This document shows, one piece after another, positions 17,882-26,202 of a stretch of DNA of 64,000 nt (its first letter is position 1; each line of letters begins with the position of its first letter). This DNA comes from DIGJ01 sp041739345 (GTDB lineage: Bacteria; Bacillota; Clostridia; Lachnospirales; Lachnospiraceae). A model generated the notes under the pieces. That model saw nothing but the letters and a program-made list of their open reading frames with translations. It did no database searches and was not told the origin of the DNA. Position numbers and translations under genes: made by a program. The stretch spans positions 1-64,000 of the forward strand of contig JBGSNZ010000001.1 in the NCBI GenBank assembly GCA_041739345.1, read 5' to 3'.

Positions 17882-19171
17882 ATGAAACAATTAAATTATG
17901 ATATTGTGATCGTCGGTGGTGGACCGGCTGGTCTTGCAGCGGCCATAGAAGCACAAAAAGAAGGAGTCGAGCGAATTCTAATCATCGAACGTGACCGTGA
18001 ACTTGGTGGAATCTTAAACCAGTGCATTCACAATGGGTTTGGACTTCACACCTTTAAGGAGGAACTTACCGGACCAGAATATGCGCAGCGATTTATGGAT
18101 GAAGTAAAAGAAAAGCACATCGAATTTAAATTAAATACAATGGTCATGGATATTACACCAAACAAGATGGTTACCGCCATGAACACGCTGGAAGGCATGT
18201 TTGAAATTGAAGCAAAAGCAATTATTCTTGCCATGGGCTGCAGGGAGCGTTCAAGAGGAGCACTCAATATCCCAGGATATCGTCCTGCTGGCATTTACAG
18301 CGCAGGTACCGCGCAGCGATTTGTTAATATAGAAGGATATATGCCAGGCAGAGAAGTCGTTATCTTAGGCTCAGGAGATATCGGTTTAATTATGGCAAGA
18401 AGGATGACACTTGAGGGAGCAAAGGTAAAAGTGGTTGCTGAAATCATGCCTTACTCCGGTGGACTGAAACGAAACATTGTGCAGTGCTTAGATGACTATG
18501 ATATTCCTTTAAAACTAAGCCATACCGTGGTAGAAATCAAAGGGAAAGAACGAGTAGAAGGAGTAACAATTGCAGAAGTTGACAAGACGGGCAAGCCGAT
18601 AGCAGGAACGGAAGAATATTACACGTGTGATACGCTTTTATTATCCGTTGGATTGATTCCAGAAAATGAAGTTTCAAAGCAAATCGGTGTGGAGCTTTCT
18701 AAAGTAACAAGCGGCCCGACTGTAAATGAGAGCCTTGAAACAAGCGTACCAGGAGTATTTGCTTGTGGTAATGTACTGCATGTTCATGATTTGGTTGATT
18801 TTGTATCAGAAGAAGCAGCCGAGGCAGGAAAAAATGCAGCAAGATATGTAAAACGTGTAGAAAAAGATTTGAATTCTTTAGACGAAGAATTAATGCGTGA
18901 AATAATTCTCATACCTACACAGGGGGTGCGCTACACCGTACCTCAAACCATACGCCCAGAGTGTATGGAGAAAGAACAAGTAATTCGATTTCGTGTAGGA
19001 GATGTATATCGCAATCAATACGTGAGTGTCTATTTTGATAATAAGCGTGTACTCCATAAAAAGAGACCAATCGTTGCACCTGGGGAAATGGAAAACATAA
19101 TACTTCGAAAAGAAGAAGTGTTAAATTATCCAGAACTTTCACAAATCACGATTAAGCTAGAGGAGGATTAA
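17882..19171 (+). CDS. NAD(P)/FAD-dependent oxidoreductase, partner of the G3P dehydrogenase
   Basis: A 429-residue pyridine-nucleotide-disulfide-type oxidoreductase. FAD motif IVIVGGGPAGLAAAIEA at the start, RELGGILNQC near residue 50, a second dinucleotide motif VVILGSGDIGLIMARRM in the middle and a late FAD motif GVFACGNVLHVHDLVD. There is no redox-active CxxC. I chose ATG 17882, for which AAGGGGTGA is well spaced; a GTG at 17873 would add three residues. It is flanked by the GlpA-like gene and the DUF1667 gene with one base between, a trio conserved in clostridial glycerol loci. It likely links G3P oxidation to NAD(P) or another acceptor. Confidence 0.85.
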   Translation: MKQLNYDIVIVGGGPAGLAAAIEAQKEGVERILIIERDRELGGILNQCIHNGFGLHTFKEELTGPEYAQRFMDEVKEKHIEFKLNTMVMDITPNKMVTAMNTLEGMFEIEAKAIILAMGCRERSRGALNIPGYRPAGIYSAGTAQRFVNIEGYMPGREVVILGSGDIGLIMARRMTLEGAKVKVVAEIMPYSGGLKRNIVQCLDDYDIPLKLSHTVVEIKGKERVEGVTIAEVDKTGKPIAGTEEYYTCDTLLLSVGLIPENEVSKQIGVELSKVTSGPTVNESLETSVPGVFACGNVLHVHDLVDFVSEEAAEAGKNAARYVKRVEKDLNSLDEELMREIILIPTQGVRYTVPQTIRPECMEKEQVIRFRVGDVYRNQYVSVYFDNKRVLHKKRPIVAPGEMENIILRKEEVLNYPELSQITIKLEED

Positions 19172-19172
19172 A

Positions 19173-19541
19173 ATGGAGCGTAATTTAATATGTATTGGCT
19201 GTCCTCTTGGGTGCATGATGAAAGTAGAACTAGAAGAGGGACAGATAAAAAGTATTACCGGAAATACCTGTAAACGTGGGGAAGCATACGCCAAAAAAGA
19301 GGTAACAGCACCAACACGCCTCGTAACAAGCACAGTAAAAGTCGAAGGTGGCAACATCGCAATGGTATCCGTAAAAACAAAAACCGATGTTCCAAAAGGT
19401 AAGATATTCGATGTTATGAACTCCCTGCAAGACGTATCCGTAAAAGCCCCCATTCATATAGGCGATGTAATAGTAAGCAACGCTGCTGACACCGGAGTTG
19501 ACATTATAGCTACAAAACAGGTAAAAAGCGTAACTATCTAA
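19173..19541 (+). CDS. DUF1667 cysteine-motif protein, glycerol locus accessory
   Basis: A 122-residue protein with N-terminal CIGCPLGC, a further Cys in GNTCKRGEAYA, and a beta-rich C-terminal half. This matches the DUF1667 family normally found beside the two flavoproteins upstream. The cysteines suggest a metal or Fe-S site, perhaps an electron carrier or third subunit of the dehydrogenase; this is inference. The start is ATG 19173 with GAGGAGG, only one base after the previous stop, so translation is coupled. Confidence 0.82.
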   Translation: MERNLICIGCPLGCMMKVELEEGQIKSITGNTCKRGEAYAKKEVTAPTRLVTSTVKVEGGNIAMVSVKTKTDVPKGKIFDVMNSLQDVSVKAPIHIGDVIVSNAADTGVDIIATKQVKSVTI

Positions 19542-19645
19542 AAAAGATGTAAAACTATAAAAGCGCATTCCTTTGACATTGCTATAAAATAATAGAGAAC
19601 TAATAATGTTATAGCATTCAATAAATGTTATCCCAATTTGCAATT
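19542..19645 (+). other. Spacer after the glycerol operon, no gene seen
   Basis: A hundred AT-rich bases between the operon's last stop and the structured element. I saw no open frame with a ribosome site and no other hairpin. Confidence 0.5.
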
Positions 19646-19797
19646 CAGGCATTAAATAGCAGGGCTTCAAACTGAATTAACGATTATTTTAATAAGACAT
19701 AAGAGGAATTGGGTGCCAAATCACCCAATTCCTCTTGTTTATGGCTTGTTAAAATTGACAATCGTTTGAAGTTTGAAGCCCTGCTATTTAATGTCTG
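19646..19797 (+). repeat. Family-2 structured hairpin element, copy 2 (152 nt)
   Basis: Outer arms of 27 bases (19646-19672 with 19771-19797, one G-T wobble) enclose an inner stem (AACGATT-ATTTTAA with TTAAAAT-TGAC-AATCGTT). The internal loop carries AAGACA and TATGGCTT as in the element at 13747. A 15-bp apical stem (GAGGAATTGGGTG type) follows. It sits at the end of the glycerol operon, converging with the minus-strand dehydrogenase, and could also act as terminator. Confidence 0.8.
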
Positions 19798-19848
19798 AAA
19801 TGTAAATTGAGCATTACCTTACGTTAGAAGCTAACATTTGTACGCGTA

Positions 19849-20880
19849 TTACAAATACAAGTGCATCGGATATGCCAGATACTCTACACTCTCTAAACGA
19901 TCAACGCTTACATACCCAGCTGGTGCTTTAATAATAGAAGGTATACGATTTACAATTGTTGCACAAGTATGTTCCACCGTTGCCGGTTTCTTTACATAGA
20001 AAGTAGTATCTGGTTCACCTAAGATCTTCCAGTCACACATATCGCCGTCCTCTGGAACATAGACTTTACCAATACACTGCGTTTCGATTACTGGTCCTTG
20101 GAATGTTTCGGTTGTAACAATGGCACTCATTCCAATACAGTTCCCAACTGGAATTGTAAGCCCCATTGTTTCGGAATAAACGGGAACTTCTGAAAAATAA
20201 GGAACGCATTTTTGTGTCTGGCTCTTGATGGTCCAGCCCATCAGGTTACATAATGCTTCGTTCGAATTCCATACATAACTTGGCTCAAGTGTTTCAGGAT
20301 GTGCAATGTCACGTTCAAATTCATCTGCTGTAAGGTTACAGCCATGCGCATTTGCAAGTGCTAAACCGTAATCTTCTACATTATAGCTTACTGCACCTTC
20401 AATCCGCTCAATATTGTGGCAGCCCCCTGCAACAACACCAACCATATGTATCCAGTAGATATCTTCCATTCCAGCTCCAACTATGGTACAATTGTGTTCT
20501 TTTGCGATGGTATCCAACTTATTGGTTAGCGCAGAAGCAGTAGTCCAAGGATAGGTGGCTTCCTCACACGTAGTAATAATGTTAATGCCTCTTTTTAATA
20601 ATTTTTCAAAATGAGGATAACAGTCTTCAATAAAACTAAATAAGGTTACAACCGCTGCATCTGGTTTACATTCATCAAGGACTTGATCTGCATCCGAGCG
20701 AATCTTTACCCCAAGATCAAATCCAAGACCTGCAAACTGTCCAACATCCATACCGACTACGGCAGGATTTACATCAATGGCACCTACAATTTCCGCGCCG
20801 TTTCCGTAGAGATAGCGAAGAATATATTTTGCCATTTTTCCACAGCCATACTGTACAACTTTAATTTTTTCTTTGTTCAT
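19849..20880 (-). CDS. DapB-like NAD(P)-dependent dehydrogenase (2,4-diaminopentanoate dehydrogenase family)
   Basis: A 343-residue enzyme with an N-terminal Rossmann motif (VVQYGCGKMAKYILRYLYGNG) and a layout like dihydrodipicolinate reductase-type dehydrogenases, including 2,4-diaminopentanoate dehydrogenase of ornithine fermentation. The real substrate is unknown, since the ornithine genes ortAB, oraSE are not here. ATG 20880 is preceded by AGGAGGGTG. Upstream lies a MerR-type promoter with a 19-base spacer, and the MerR/BmrR-like regulator gene lies before it on the same strand. A distant paralogue is at 36404-37435. Confidence 0.72.
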   Translation of the reverse strand: MNKEKIKVVQYGCGKMAKYILRYLYGNGAEIVGAIDVNPAVVGMDVGQFAGLGFDLGVKIRSDADQVLDECKPDAAVVTLFSFIEDCYPHFEKLLKRGINIITTCEEATYPWTTASALTNKLDTIAKEHNCTIVGAGMEDIYWIHMVGVVAGGCHNIERIEGAVSYNVEDYGLALANAHGCNLTADEFERDIAHPETLEPSYVWNSNEALCNLMGWTIKSQTQKCVPYFSEVPVYSETMGLTIPVGNCIGMSAIVTTETFQGPVIETQCIGKVYVPEDGDMCDWKILGEPDTTFYVKKPATVEHTCATIVNRIPSIIKAPAGYVSVDRLESVEYLAYPMHLYL

Positions 20881-20956
20881 GCTAACACCCTCCTGATATT
20901 GTTAAATTGTTGTCAAGAAATTGCGAACGAATCAGCAATTCCTACTTACATTTATC

Positions 20957-20987
20957 AGTATAGGATATGTTCCAAGTATAGAGTCAA
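20957..20987 (-). promoter_or_regulatory. MerR-type promoter with 19-base spacer
   Basis: On the minus strand TTGACT and TATACT are separated by 19 bases, the lengthened spacing typical of promoters activated by MerR proteins. The -35 box overlaps the stop codon of the regulator gene. The sequence GTATAGAGTCAA (plus strand, 20976-20987) recurs upstream of the regulator itself. Confidence 0.7.
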
Positions 20988-21829
20988 GACTTCAAAGATG
21001 AATTTATTTGTACAGGAACTTGCAAGCGTAGGTACATTCCACGTTCATTGTCTTTGTATACTGGAATTTCAGCAATGGTCTCGCAAATATAGTCACCACA
21101 AATGGTATAGCCATTTTTAAGGATTGCATCAAGTAGTTGCTTTGCATATTCTTTTTCCTTGGAGAAACTATCACAATAGATACATTGATACATGCCGGCA
21201 TTTATCACGGAAGTCTGTTTTGACTGAAAATCCTTTGGATTTACATTGACAAATATCTCAGTTGCTTTGAATTCCCCTTTTTCTAGATTTTCTTTTCGAA
21301 GAATGGTACCAGGATTATGGTAGTATAACTTTTCTTTTTTCATCTTTGAAAGCTTTTCTTTTAACTGTAGCAGGATTTCTTCATATACATCAATTCCATA
21401 ATCAAAGTAATTTATACCAGAATCAAATACAATAACAGTACGTTTTGGAATGTATTCAAGAGTAATACTTTGGTCAGGTGGGGCATTTTTAAATTGCTCA
21501 ATGGAATCAAGTGTCTGATTGATTGATGACTTTCGCTCTTCCAGCTCGATTAGCTGTAATTCTATGTTTTCACTTTCTTCTCGTAGTTTCTCCTCTAAAA
21601 ACAAGGTGCTTTTATGGTCTAAAAATTCTCGAATTTCTTTTAAACTCATACCCAATGCTTTCATTGTCTGAATCATATCAAGTTTGGCGCACTGTACAAT
21701 ACTGTAATATCGATAGCCAGAATCTGGATCCACATAGTCTGGTCTTAGCAGCAAAAGCCGATCATAAAGCCTAAGTGTTTGTACACTTATATTATTGAGT
21801 TTAGCCATCTGCCCAATTGTAAACCTCAT
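20984..21829 (-). CDS. MerR-family regulator with GyrI-like effector domain (BmrR type)
   Basis: A 281-residue regulator. The winged helix starts FTIGQMAKLNNISVQTLRLYDRLLLL with the SGYRYY wing and KALGMSLKEI. A long coiled-coil helix follows (residues ~75-115). The C-terminal ~150 residues, from TLEYIPKRTVIVFDS, resemble the GyrI-like ligand-binding fold of BmrR, which binds hydrophobic cations. It is likely to act on the downstream dehydrogenase through a 19-base-spaced promoter and perhaps on itself, because the same 12-base motif lies at 21856-21867. The effector is unknown. Confidence 0.85.
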   Translation of the reverse strand: MRFTIGQMAKLNNISVQTLRLYDRLLLLRPDYVDPDSGYRYYSIVQCAKLDMIQTMKALGMSLKEIREFLDHKSTLFLEEKLREESENIELQLIELEERKSSINQTLDSIEQFKNAPPDQSITLEYIPKRTVIVFDSGINYFDYGIDVYEEILLQLKEKLSKMKKEKLYYHNPGTILRKENLEKGEFKATEIFVNVNPKDFQSKQTSVINAGMYQCIYCDSFSKEKEYAKQLLDAILKNGYTICGDYICETIAEIPVYKDNERGMYLRLQVPVQINSSLKS

Positions 21830-21855
21830 TATTTACCCTCCCAACTTGGTGCTAT

Positions 21856-21867
21856 GTATAGAGTTAA
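21856..21867 (-). promoter_or_regulatory. Possible MerR operator before the regulator gene
   Basis: GTATAGAGTTAA differs by one base from GTATAGAGTCAA in the target promoter at 20976-20987. It lies about 27 bases before the regulator start, near the ribosome site, where binding would more likely repress. No clear -10 sits 19 bases away. Confidence 0.45.
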
Positions 21868-22093
21868 AAAAACAACTAGTCGTGTGGTCGCACAAAACTA
21901 GCTGATATCTTTGGAATACTGTAATCACTGCTGTTATTATAGCTTATAAAAGGAATTCTGTCATCTTTGATTTATTGGAAAATAAGGGGTTGCATCTTTA
22001 TTGCCTTGTGGTGTAGACTCTTTGTAACTGAATAATATTAAATTTAATAAAACTTAAAAAATAAATTTTATTGCATAAGGAGAATGTAAGATT

Positions 22094-22321
22094 ATGATAA
22101 ACCCAGCTATGATACTAAAATACAAACAGGCAAAAGAAGCTTTTGTGAAAAATCATCCAAAATTTCCACAGTTTCTAAGCGCAGTAAACCGGGATGCAAT
22201 CGAGGAGGGTACGATAATAGAAATTAATGTAACCACGAAAGAAGGTAAAACATTGAGCTCTAATATTAAGTTAAAGGAATCGGATATTGAGTTGTTGCAT
22301 GAATTATTAAATCAAGCGTAG
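22094..22321 (+). CDS. Small hypothetical protein, 75 residues
   Basis: Not recognised. The start (ATG 22094, AAGGAGAA upstream) begins MINPAMILKYKQAKEAF, with a helical N-terminal half, then a beta-like stretch (GTIIEINVTTKEGKTLSSN) and a helical end (ESDIELLHELLNQ). There are no cysteines and no TM segment. It is cotranscribed with the patatin-like gene 35 bases downstream. Such short proteins recur in clostridial genomes, but I know no function. Confidence 0.7.
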   Translation: MINPAMILKYKQAKEAFVKNHPKFPQFLSAVNRDAIEEGTIIEINVTTKEGKTLSSNIKLKESDIELLHELLNQA

Positions 22322-22356
22322 AAGATGAAAATAGAAGATAATAAGGAGTGATTAGT

Positions 22357-23193
22357 TTGCCAAGTTTAATACTTGAAGGGGGAACCTTTCGTCCAATTTT
22401 TAGTTGTGGAGTAATGGATGCATTATTAGAAGAAGATATAATGTTTCCTTATATTATAGGAGTATCAGCAGGAATTTCAGACGGAATCTCTTATATTTCA
22501 AGGCAAAGCGGAAGAAATATGGAGATAGGGCGTAAATATCGCAATGATAAACGTTACCTGGGAATTGGTAACTACCGTTCACAAAAGAGCTTATTCGGAC
22601 TGGATTTTGTATTCGGTGAAATACCAGAAAAGCTTGTACCGTTTGATTGGGATACATATTTAAAACATGAGGGAAAAGTACTTGTCGGGGTAACGAATGC
22701 CAAAACAGGAGAAGCAGAGTACTTAAATGGCCTGCAATTTGACCCTAAATTTACCATGTTTCGCGCAACCTGTGCCTTGCCAATTCTATTCCCAGCTATT
22801 GAATTAGATGGTGAGAAATACTACGATGGTGGAGTCGCAGATCCAATCCCAGTTCGAAAAGCAATTACAGATGGAAATGATAAACACCTAATTATATTAA
22901 CAAGGCCGAAAGGATATCAAAAGGTACTTGGAAATGAAAATAAATTAGTGGCAAGAAAGATTGGAAGAACGTACCCAAAGATAAAAGAACGAATATTAAC
23001 TCGCCACATTGCCTACAATGAAACGGTAGACTTTTGTGAAGAGCTTGAGAAAAAGGGAAAGGCCTTCATAATACGCCCGGACTATGCGATCAACAGTTTT
23101 GAAAAAGATATTTCAACTCTTGAAAAGACGTACCAGCACGGTTACGACTTAGCAAAGCAATATTTAACGGAGATTAAAGATCTATTTAAATAG
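22357..23193 (+). CDS. Patatin-like phospholipase / serine acyl hydrolase
   Basis: A 278-residue cytoplasmic lipase-like protein. It shows the oxyanion glycines (LEGGTFRPIFSCG), the nucleophile elbow GVSAG and the catalytic DGG (YYDGGVADP), so the Ser-Asp dyad is complete. It resembles the YjjU-type bacterial patatins. I favour TTG 22357 because AAGGAGTG is ideally spaced for it; GTG 22348 overlaps that site. It ends before a long palindrome that probably terminates it and the convergent mrp gene. The natural substrate is unknown. Confidence 0.85.
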   Translation: MPSLILEGGTFRPIFSCGVMDALLEEDIMFPYIIGVSAGISDGISYISRQSGRNMEIGRKYRNDKRYLGIGNYRSQKSLFGLDFVFGEIPEKLVPFDWDTYLKHEGKVLVGVTNAKTGEAEYLNGLQFDPKFTMFRATCALPILFPAIELDGEKYYDGGVADPIPVRKAITDGNDKHLIILTRPKGYQKVLGNENKLVARKIGRTYPKIKERILTRHIAYNETVDFCEELEKKGKAFIIRPDYAINSFEKDISTLEKTYQHGYDLAKQYLTEIKDLFK

Positions 23194-23207
23194 GATAGAT
23201 TTAAATA

Positions 23208-23306
23208 AAGGTACATAGAAATCAATTGCAATGAACTGCCCCATAAGTTAGATTTTTAGGTCTAACTTATGGGGCAGTTCATTTACAATTGATTTTTGTG
23301 TACCTT
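23208..23306. terminator. Long palindrome between convergent genes, IS-end-like core
   Basis: A nested hairpin: outer arms AAGGTACA and TGTACCTT, then AAATCAATTG with CAATTGATTT, then a core at 23232-23281. The core starts TGAACTGCCCC and ends GGGGCAGTTCA, with 21-bp perfect arms around an eight-base loop. It probably terminates the lipase gene and the convergent mrp gene. The TG...CA core ends look like IS3/IS150-type terminal inverted repeats brought together, which is inference. Confidence 0.7.
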
Positions 23307-23330
23307 ATCTTTTACTTCTATATTACAGAA

Positions 23331-24164
23331 TTACAGATGTTCTAATTTCTTAACTGCCTTATCTAACCAATCGCCCTCAAGGTTTTCTACATCTTCGGAA
23401 TCGATTGCTTTCGAGATAGCAGGAGTCAAAGGAATTTGTCCTAAAATTTCTAAACCATGTCTTGCAGCAACTTCATCGATATGGCTTTCGCCAAATACAG
23501 AAATCTTTTCACCGCAGGTTCCACATTCTACATAACTATAGTTTTCGATAATTCCAAGTATTGGAATACCCATCTCTTTTGCCATATTTACTGCTTTGGA
23601 TACTACCATGGAAACTAAATCCTGTGGAGAAGTTACGATTACAATACCATCAAGTGGTAATGATTGGAATACTGTAAGCGGAACATCACCGGTTCCGGGA
23701 GGCATATCGACAAACATATAATCAACATCACCCCAGATAACGTCAGACCAGAATTGTTTTACCGTACCTGCAATAACAGGACCACGCCAAATTACTGGTG
23801 TCTCTTCAGAATCTAGTAGTAAATTAATGGAAATTATTTTTGTTCCCATTTTACTTTCAGCTGGAAAGATACCAGATTCATTACCCTCAGCCTTACCATG
23901 TACTCCAAATGCTTTAGGAATGGAGGGACCGGTAATATCTGCATCTAAAATTGCGGTATCATAACCTAATTTTCGCATACATACGGAAAGATAAGACGTT
24001 ACAAAAGACTTACCAACTCCACCTTTACCACTTACTATACCGATTACCTTCTTAATATTACTCAAAGAATTCATCGGTTCTAAAAAATCTTCTCTGCTTG
24101 GCTTGCGTTGTTCACAACCAGATTCACCACAGCCCGAACAGCTTTCTGAACATGTTTCACTCAC
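23331..24164 (-). CDS. mrp: Mrp/NBP35-type P-loop ATPase, Fe-S cluster carrier
   Basis: A 277-residue cytoplasmic ATPase of the Mrp/NBP35/ApbC family that binds and transfers Fe-S clusters. It has a deviant Walker A (SGKGGVGKSF), an Asp motif ILDADITGPSIP, VDMPPGTGD and the C-terminal cysteine pair ECGTCGEK. The N-terminus adds a cysteine-rich stretch (CSESCSGCGESGC), like the N-terminal cluster of eukaryotic NBP35. I chose GTG 24164, which has GAGGTGA upstream; ATG starts further upstream lack sites. It is divergent from rpoD. Confidence 0.9.
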   Translation of the reverse strand: MSETCSESCSGCGESGCEQRKPSREDFLEPMNSLSNIKKVIGIVSGKGGVGKSFVTSYLSVCMRKLGYDTAILDADITGPSIPKAFGVHGKAEGNESGIFPAESKMGTKIISINLLLDSEETPVIWRGPVIAGTVKQFWSDVIWGDVDYMFVDMPPGTGDVPLTVFQSLPLDGIVIVTSPQDLVSMVVSKAVNMAKEMGIPILGIIENYSYVECGTCGEKISVFGESHIDEVAARHGLEILGQIPLTPAISKAIDSEDVENLEGDWLDKAVKKLEHL

Positions 24165-24201
24165 TAAAATCACCTCATTTGTAATCATACTCAAATTTCT
24201 C

Positions 24202-24230
24202 TTTACTGTCAATCCATACTGTGATACAAT
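24202..24230 (+). promoter_or_regulatory. Sigma-A promoter for rpoD
   Basis: TTTACT and TACAAT are separated by 17 bases, 32 bases before the rpoD start. It overlaps the upstream region of the divergent mrp gene. Confidence 0.65.
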
Positions 24231-24261
24231 ACGGTTTAGTGTCTAAATGGAGGAATTACAA

Positions 24262-25389
24262 ATGAGTGATACAACAGATTTTTTAGCAAGATTAGATGAA
24301 CTTGTTTCTTTGGCGAAAAAGAACAAGGGAATTCTAGAAATAGATAAATTAAACAACTTCTTTAAAGAATTTAATTTAGATGTAGATCAGGTAGATAAAA
24401 TATATGAGCATTTAGAGTCTAATAATATAGTAGTATTAGAACCAACCGAGTTGGATGATGAACCAAACGAAGATGCCTTACTTGAATTAGAAACGGATAC
24501 AAATGATGAGTTTACAGAGGATGAAATACCAGAAGATGTATCTGTGGTATCAGCAGCAATGTCAGACGATCCGGTAAAGCTTTATTTAAAGGAAATCGGC
24601 GGTTATCCACTCCTTAGTATTGAACAAGAAATTGAACTTGCAAAGCGTATTGAAAACGGTGACGATGTAGCAAAGCAGACATTAGCGGAATCTAATTTAC
24701 GTTTGGTAGTTAGTATTGCGAAACGATATGTGGGAAGAGGTCTATCCTTTCTTGATTTAATTCAGGAAGGAAACTTAGGTTTAATCAAAGCCGTTGAAAA
24801 GTTTGATTATACCAAAGGGTATAAATTTAGTACGTATGCTACCTGGTGGATTCGTCAGGCGATAACACGTTCCATTGCTGACCAGTCTAGAACGATTCGT
24901 ATTCCGGTACATATGTCTGAAGTAATTAATAAAACATATCGTGTATCCAGAAACTTATTACAAGAATTAGGTAGAGAACCGACGGAGCAGGAACTTGCAG
25001 ATGCCATGAATCTTCCGATTGAAAAAGTTCGCGAAATCTTAAAGATATCAGCGGATCCAATTTCTCTTGATACACCAATCGGTGAAGAAGATGATAGCCA
25101 TTTAGGTGATTTTATCAAAGATGATACGATTATAGGACCTGAAGATGCAGCAGCTTATGCAGTACTTCAAGATCAAATAGCAAAACTGTTAGATACCTTA
25201 ACAGAAAGAGAACAACGAGTACTTGTTTTACGCTTCGGATTAAAAGATGGAAGAACGAGAACGTTAGAAGAAGTAGGTAAAGAGTTTAACGTTACCAGAG
25301 AACGTATTCGTCAGATTGAAGCAAAAGCACTTCGTAAACTAAGACATCCAAGCCGTGCGCGTATCTTAAAAGGTTATGATATTATGTAA
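24262..25389 (+). CDS. rpoD: Primary sigma factor sigma-A (RpoD)
   Basis: Vegetative sigma factor of 375 residues. Region 1.1 is at the N-terminus, region 1.2 at DDPVKLYLKEIG, region 2 includes the -10 recognising FSTYATWWIRQAI, region 3 follows, and region 4.2 ends with ERIRQIEAKALRKLRHPSR. The size matches firmicute SigA (~370). I chose ATG 24262 with GGAGG upstream; ATG 24247 overlaps that site. No dnaG lies upstream, unlike the usual firmicute dnaG-rpoD arrangement. A long hairpin terminator follows. Confidence 0.96.
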   Translation: MSDTTDFLARLDELVSLAKKNKGILEIDKLNNFFKEFNLDVDQVDKIYEHLESNNIVVLEPTELDDEPNEDALLELETDTNDEFTEDEIPEDVSVVSAAMSDDPVKLYLKEIGGYPLLSIEQEIELAKRIENGDDVAKQTLAESNLRLVVSIAKRYVGRGLSFLDLIQEGNLGLIKAVEKFDYTKGYKFSTYATWWIRQAITRSIADQSRTIRIPVHMSEVINKTYRVSRNLLQELGREPTEQELADAMNLPIEKVREILKISADPISLDTPIGEEDDSHLGDFIKDDTIIGPEDAAAYAVLQDQIAKLLDTLTEREQRVLVLRFGLKDGRTRTLEEVGKEFNVTRERIRQIEAKALRKLRHPSRARILKGYDIM

Positions 25390-25450
25390 ATATCTTAATT
25401 TTCCGATTTAAAGGTGCAAACGGACGTAGAAAGTTTCTATAGAGTTAAGG

Positions 25451-25506
25451 AAAAAGCGGACCGTCCATATTTGGCTTAAATCCAAATATGGACAGTCCGC
25501 TTTTAA
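25451..25506 (+). terminator. Strong terminator after rpoD
   Basis: A 24-bp stem starting AAAAAGCGGAC and ending GTCCGCTTTT, with a seven-base loop and a T-rich tail. Only one mismatch is visible. Confidence 0.9.
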
Positions 25507-25583
25507 AATTTGGATTTTGAGTGACAGGAGCAATTTCACTGTTCTCAACATTAATTTTGAAATATTAAATGGAGGAACAAACA

Positions 25584-26195
25584 ATGATTTTATTTGTCAA
25601 CGAAATAATAAGTAGTATAATACAGATTATCGTATTTGCTTTTATTCCATTTATTTGGTGGCTTGTTACCGCTCGGAAACAAGTTAAATTCTTTCACTGG
25701 ATTGGACTGGAATGGGGGAAAAAAGAAAAAAACAAGAAAATTCTACTGTGGGTCATTTGTACGATCATCGGTTTTTGGTTTGTCGGAGAAGTTAGTCTAT
25801 ATGCATTAAAAGATGTGACTACGGCTACATCCAATTTTTCGGGATTAGGCATTCAGGCGATACCAGCCATTATTATTTATGCATTTTTACATACTGCATT
25901 GTCTGAAGAAATCTTGTTTCGAGGATTTTTGCTTAAGAGGATGGAAAATAAGTTTGGTTTTCGGATTGGGAATATTATACAAGCATTTCTATTTGGCCTC
26001 TTGCATGGAGTTATGTTTGTATCAGCGGCAGGTTTTTTAAAAGCTATTTTATTGATTCTTTTTACAGCAGCAATTGCGTGGATGATGGGATATATAAACG
26101 AAAAGAAAGCAGGCGGTTCTATTTTATCAAGTTGGATAATACATGGAGTTACTAATTTGATTTCGGGTATTAGCGCTGCATTTTTATTAATGTAA
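25584..26195 (+). CDS. CPBP-family intramembrane metalloprotease (CAAX protease-like)
   Basis: A membrane protein of 203 residues with about five or six helices. The CPBP/Abi motifs are present: EEILFRGFL, FGLLHG and SSWIIHGVTN. In known members, Glu-Glu and His residues form a metalloprotease site inside the membrane. I chose ATG 25584 behind GGAGGAAC. It converges with a second CPBP gene whose stop is only seven bases away. The substrate is unknown; bacterial relatives act in bacteriocin immunity or signalling. Confidence 0.85.
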   Translation: MILFVNEIISSIIQIIVFAFIPFIWWLVTARKQVKFFHWIGLEWGKKEKNKKILLWVICTIIGFWFVGEVSLYALKDVTTATSNFSGLGIQAIPAIIIYAFLHTALSEEILFRGFLLKRMENKFGFRIGNIIQAFLFGLLHGVMFVSAAGFLKAILLILFTAAIAWMMGYINEKKAGGSILSSWIIHGVTNLISGISAAFLLM

Positions 26196-26202
26196 AATTA
26201 TA

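Noticed and set aside
25405..25450. Faint family-1 resemblance upstream of the rpoD terminator (AAACGGACG, CTATAGAGTT)
   Set aside because: Only short scattered matches. There is no paired end or core, so chance is likely.
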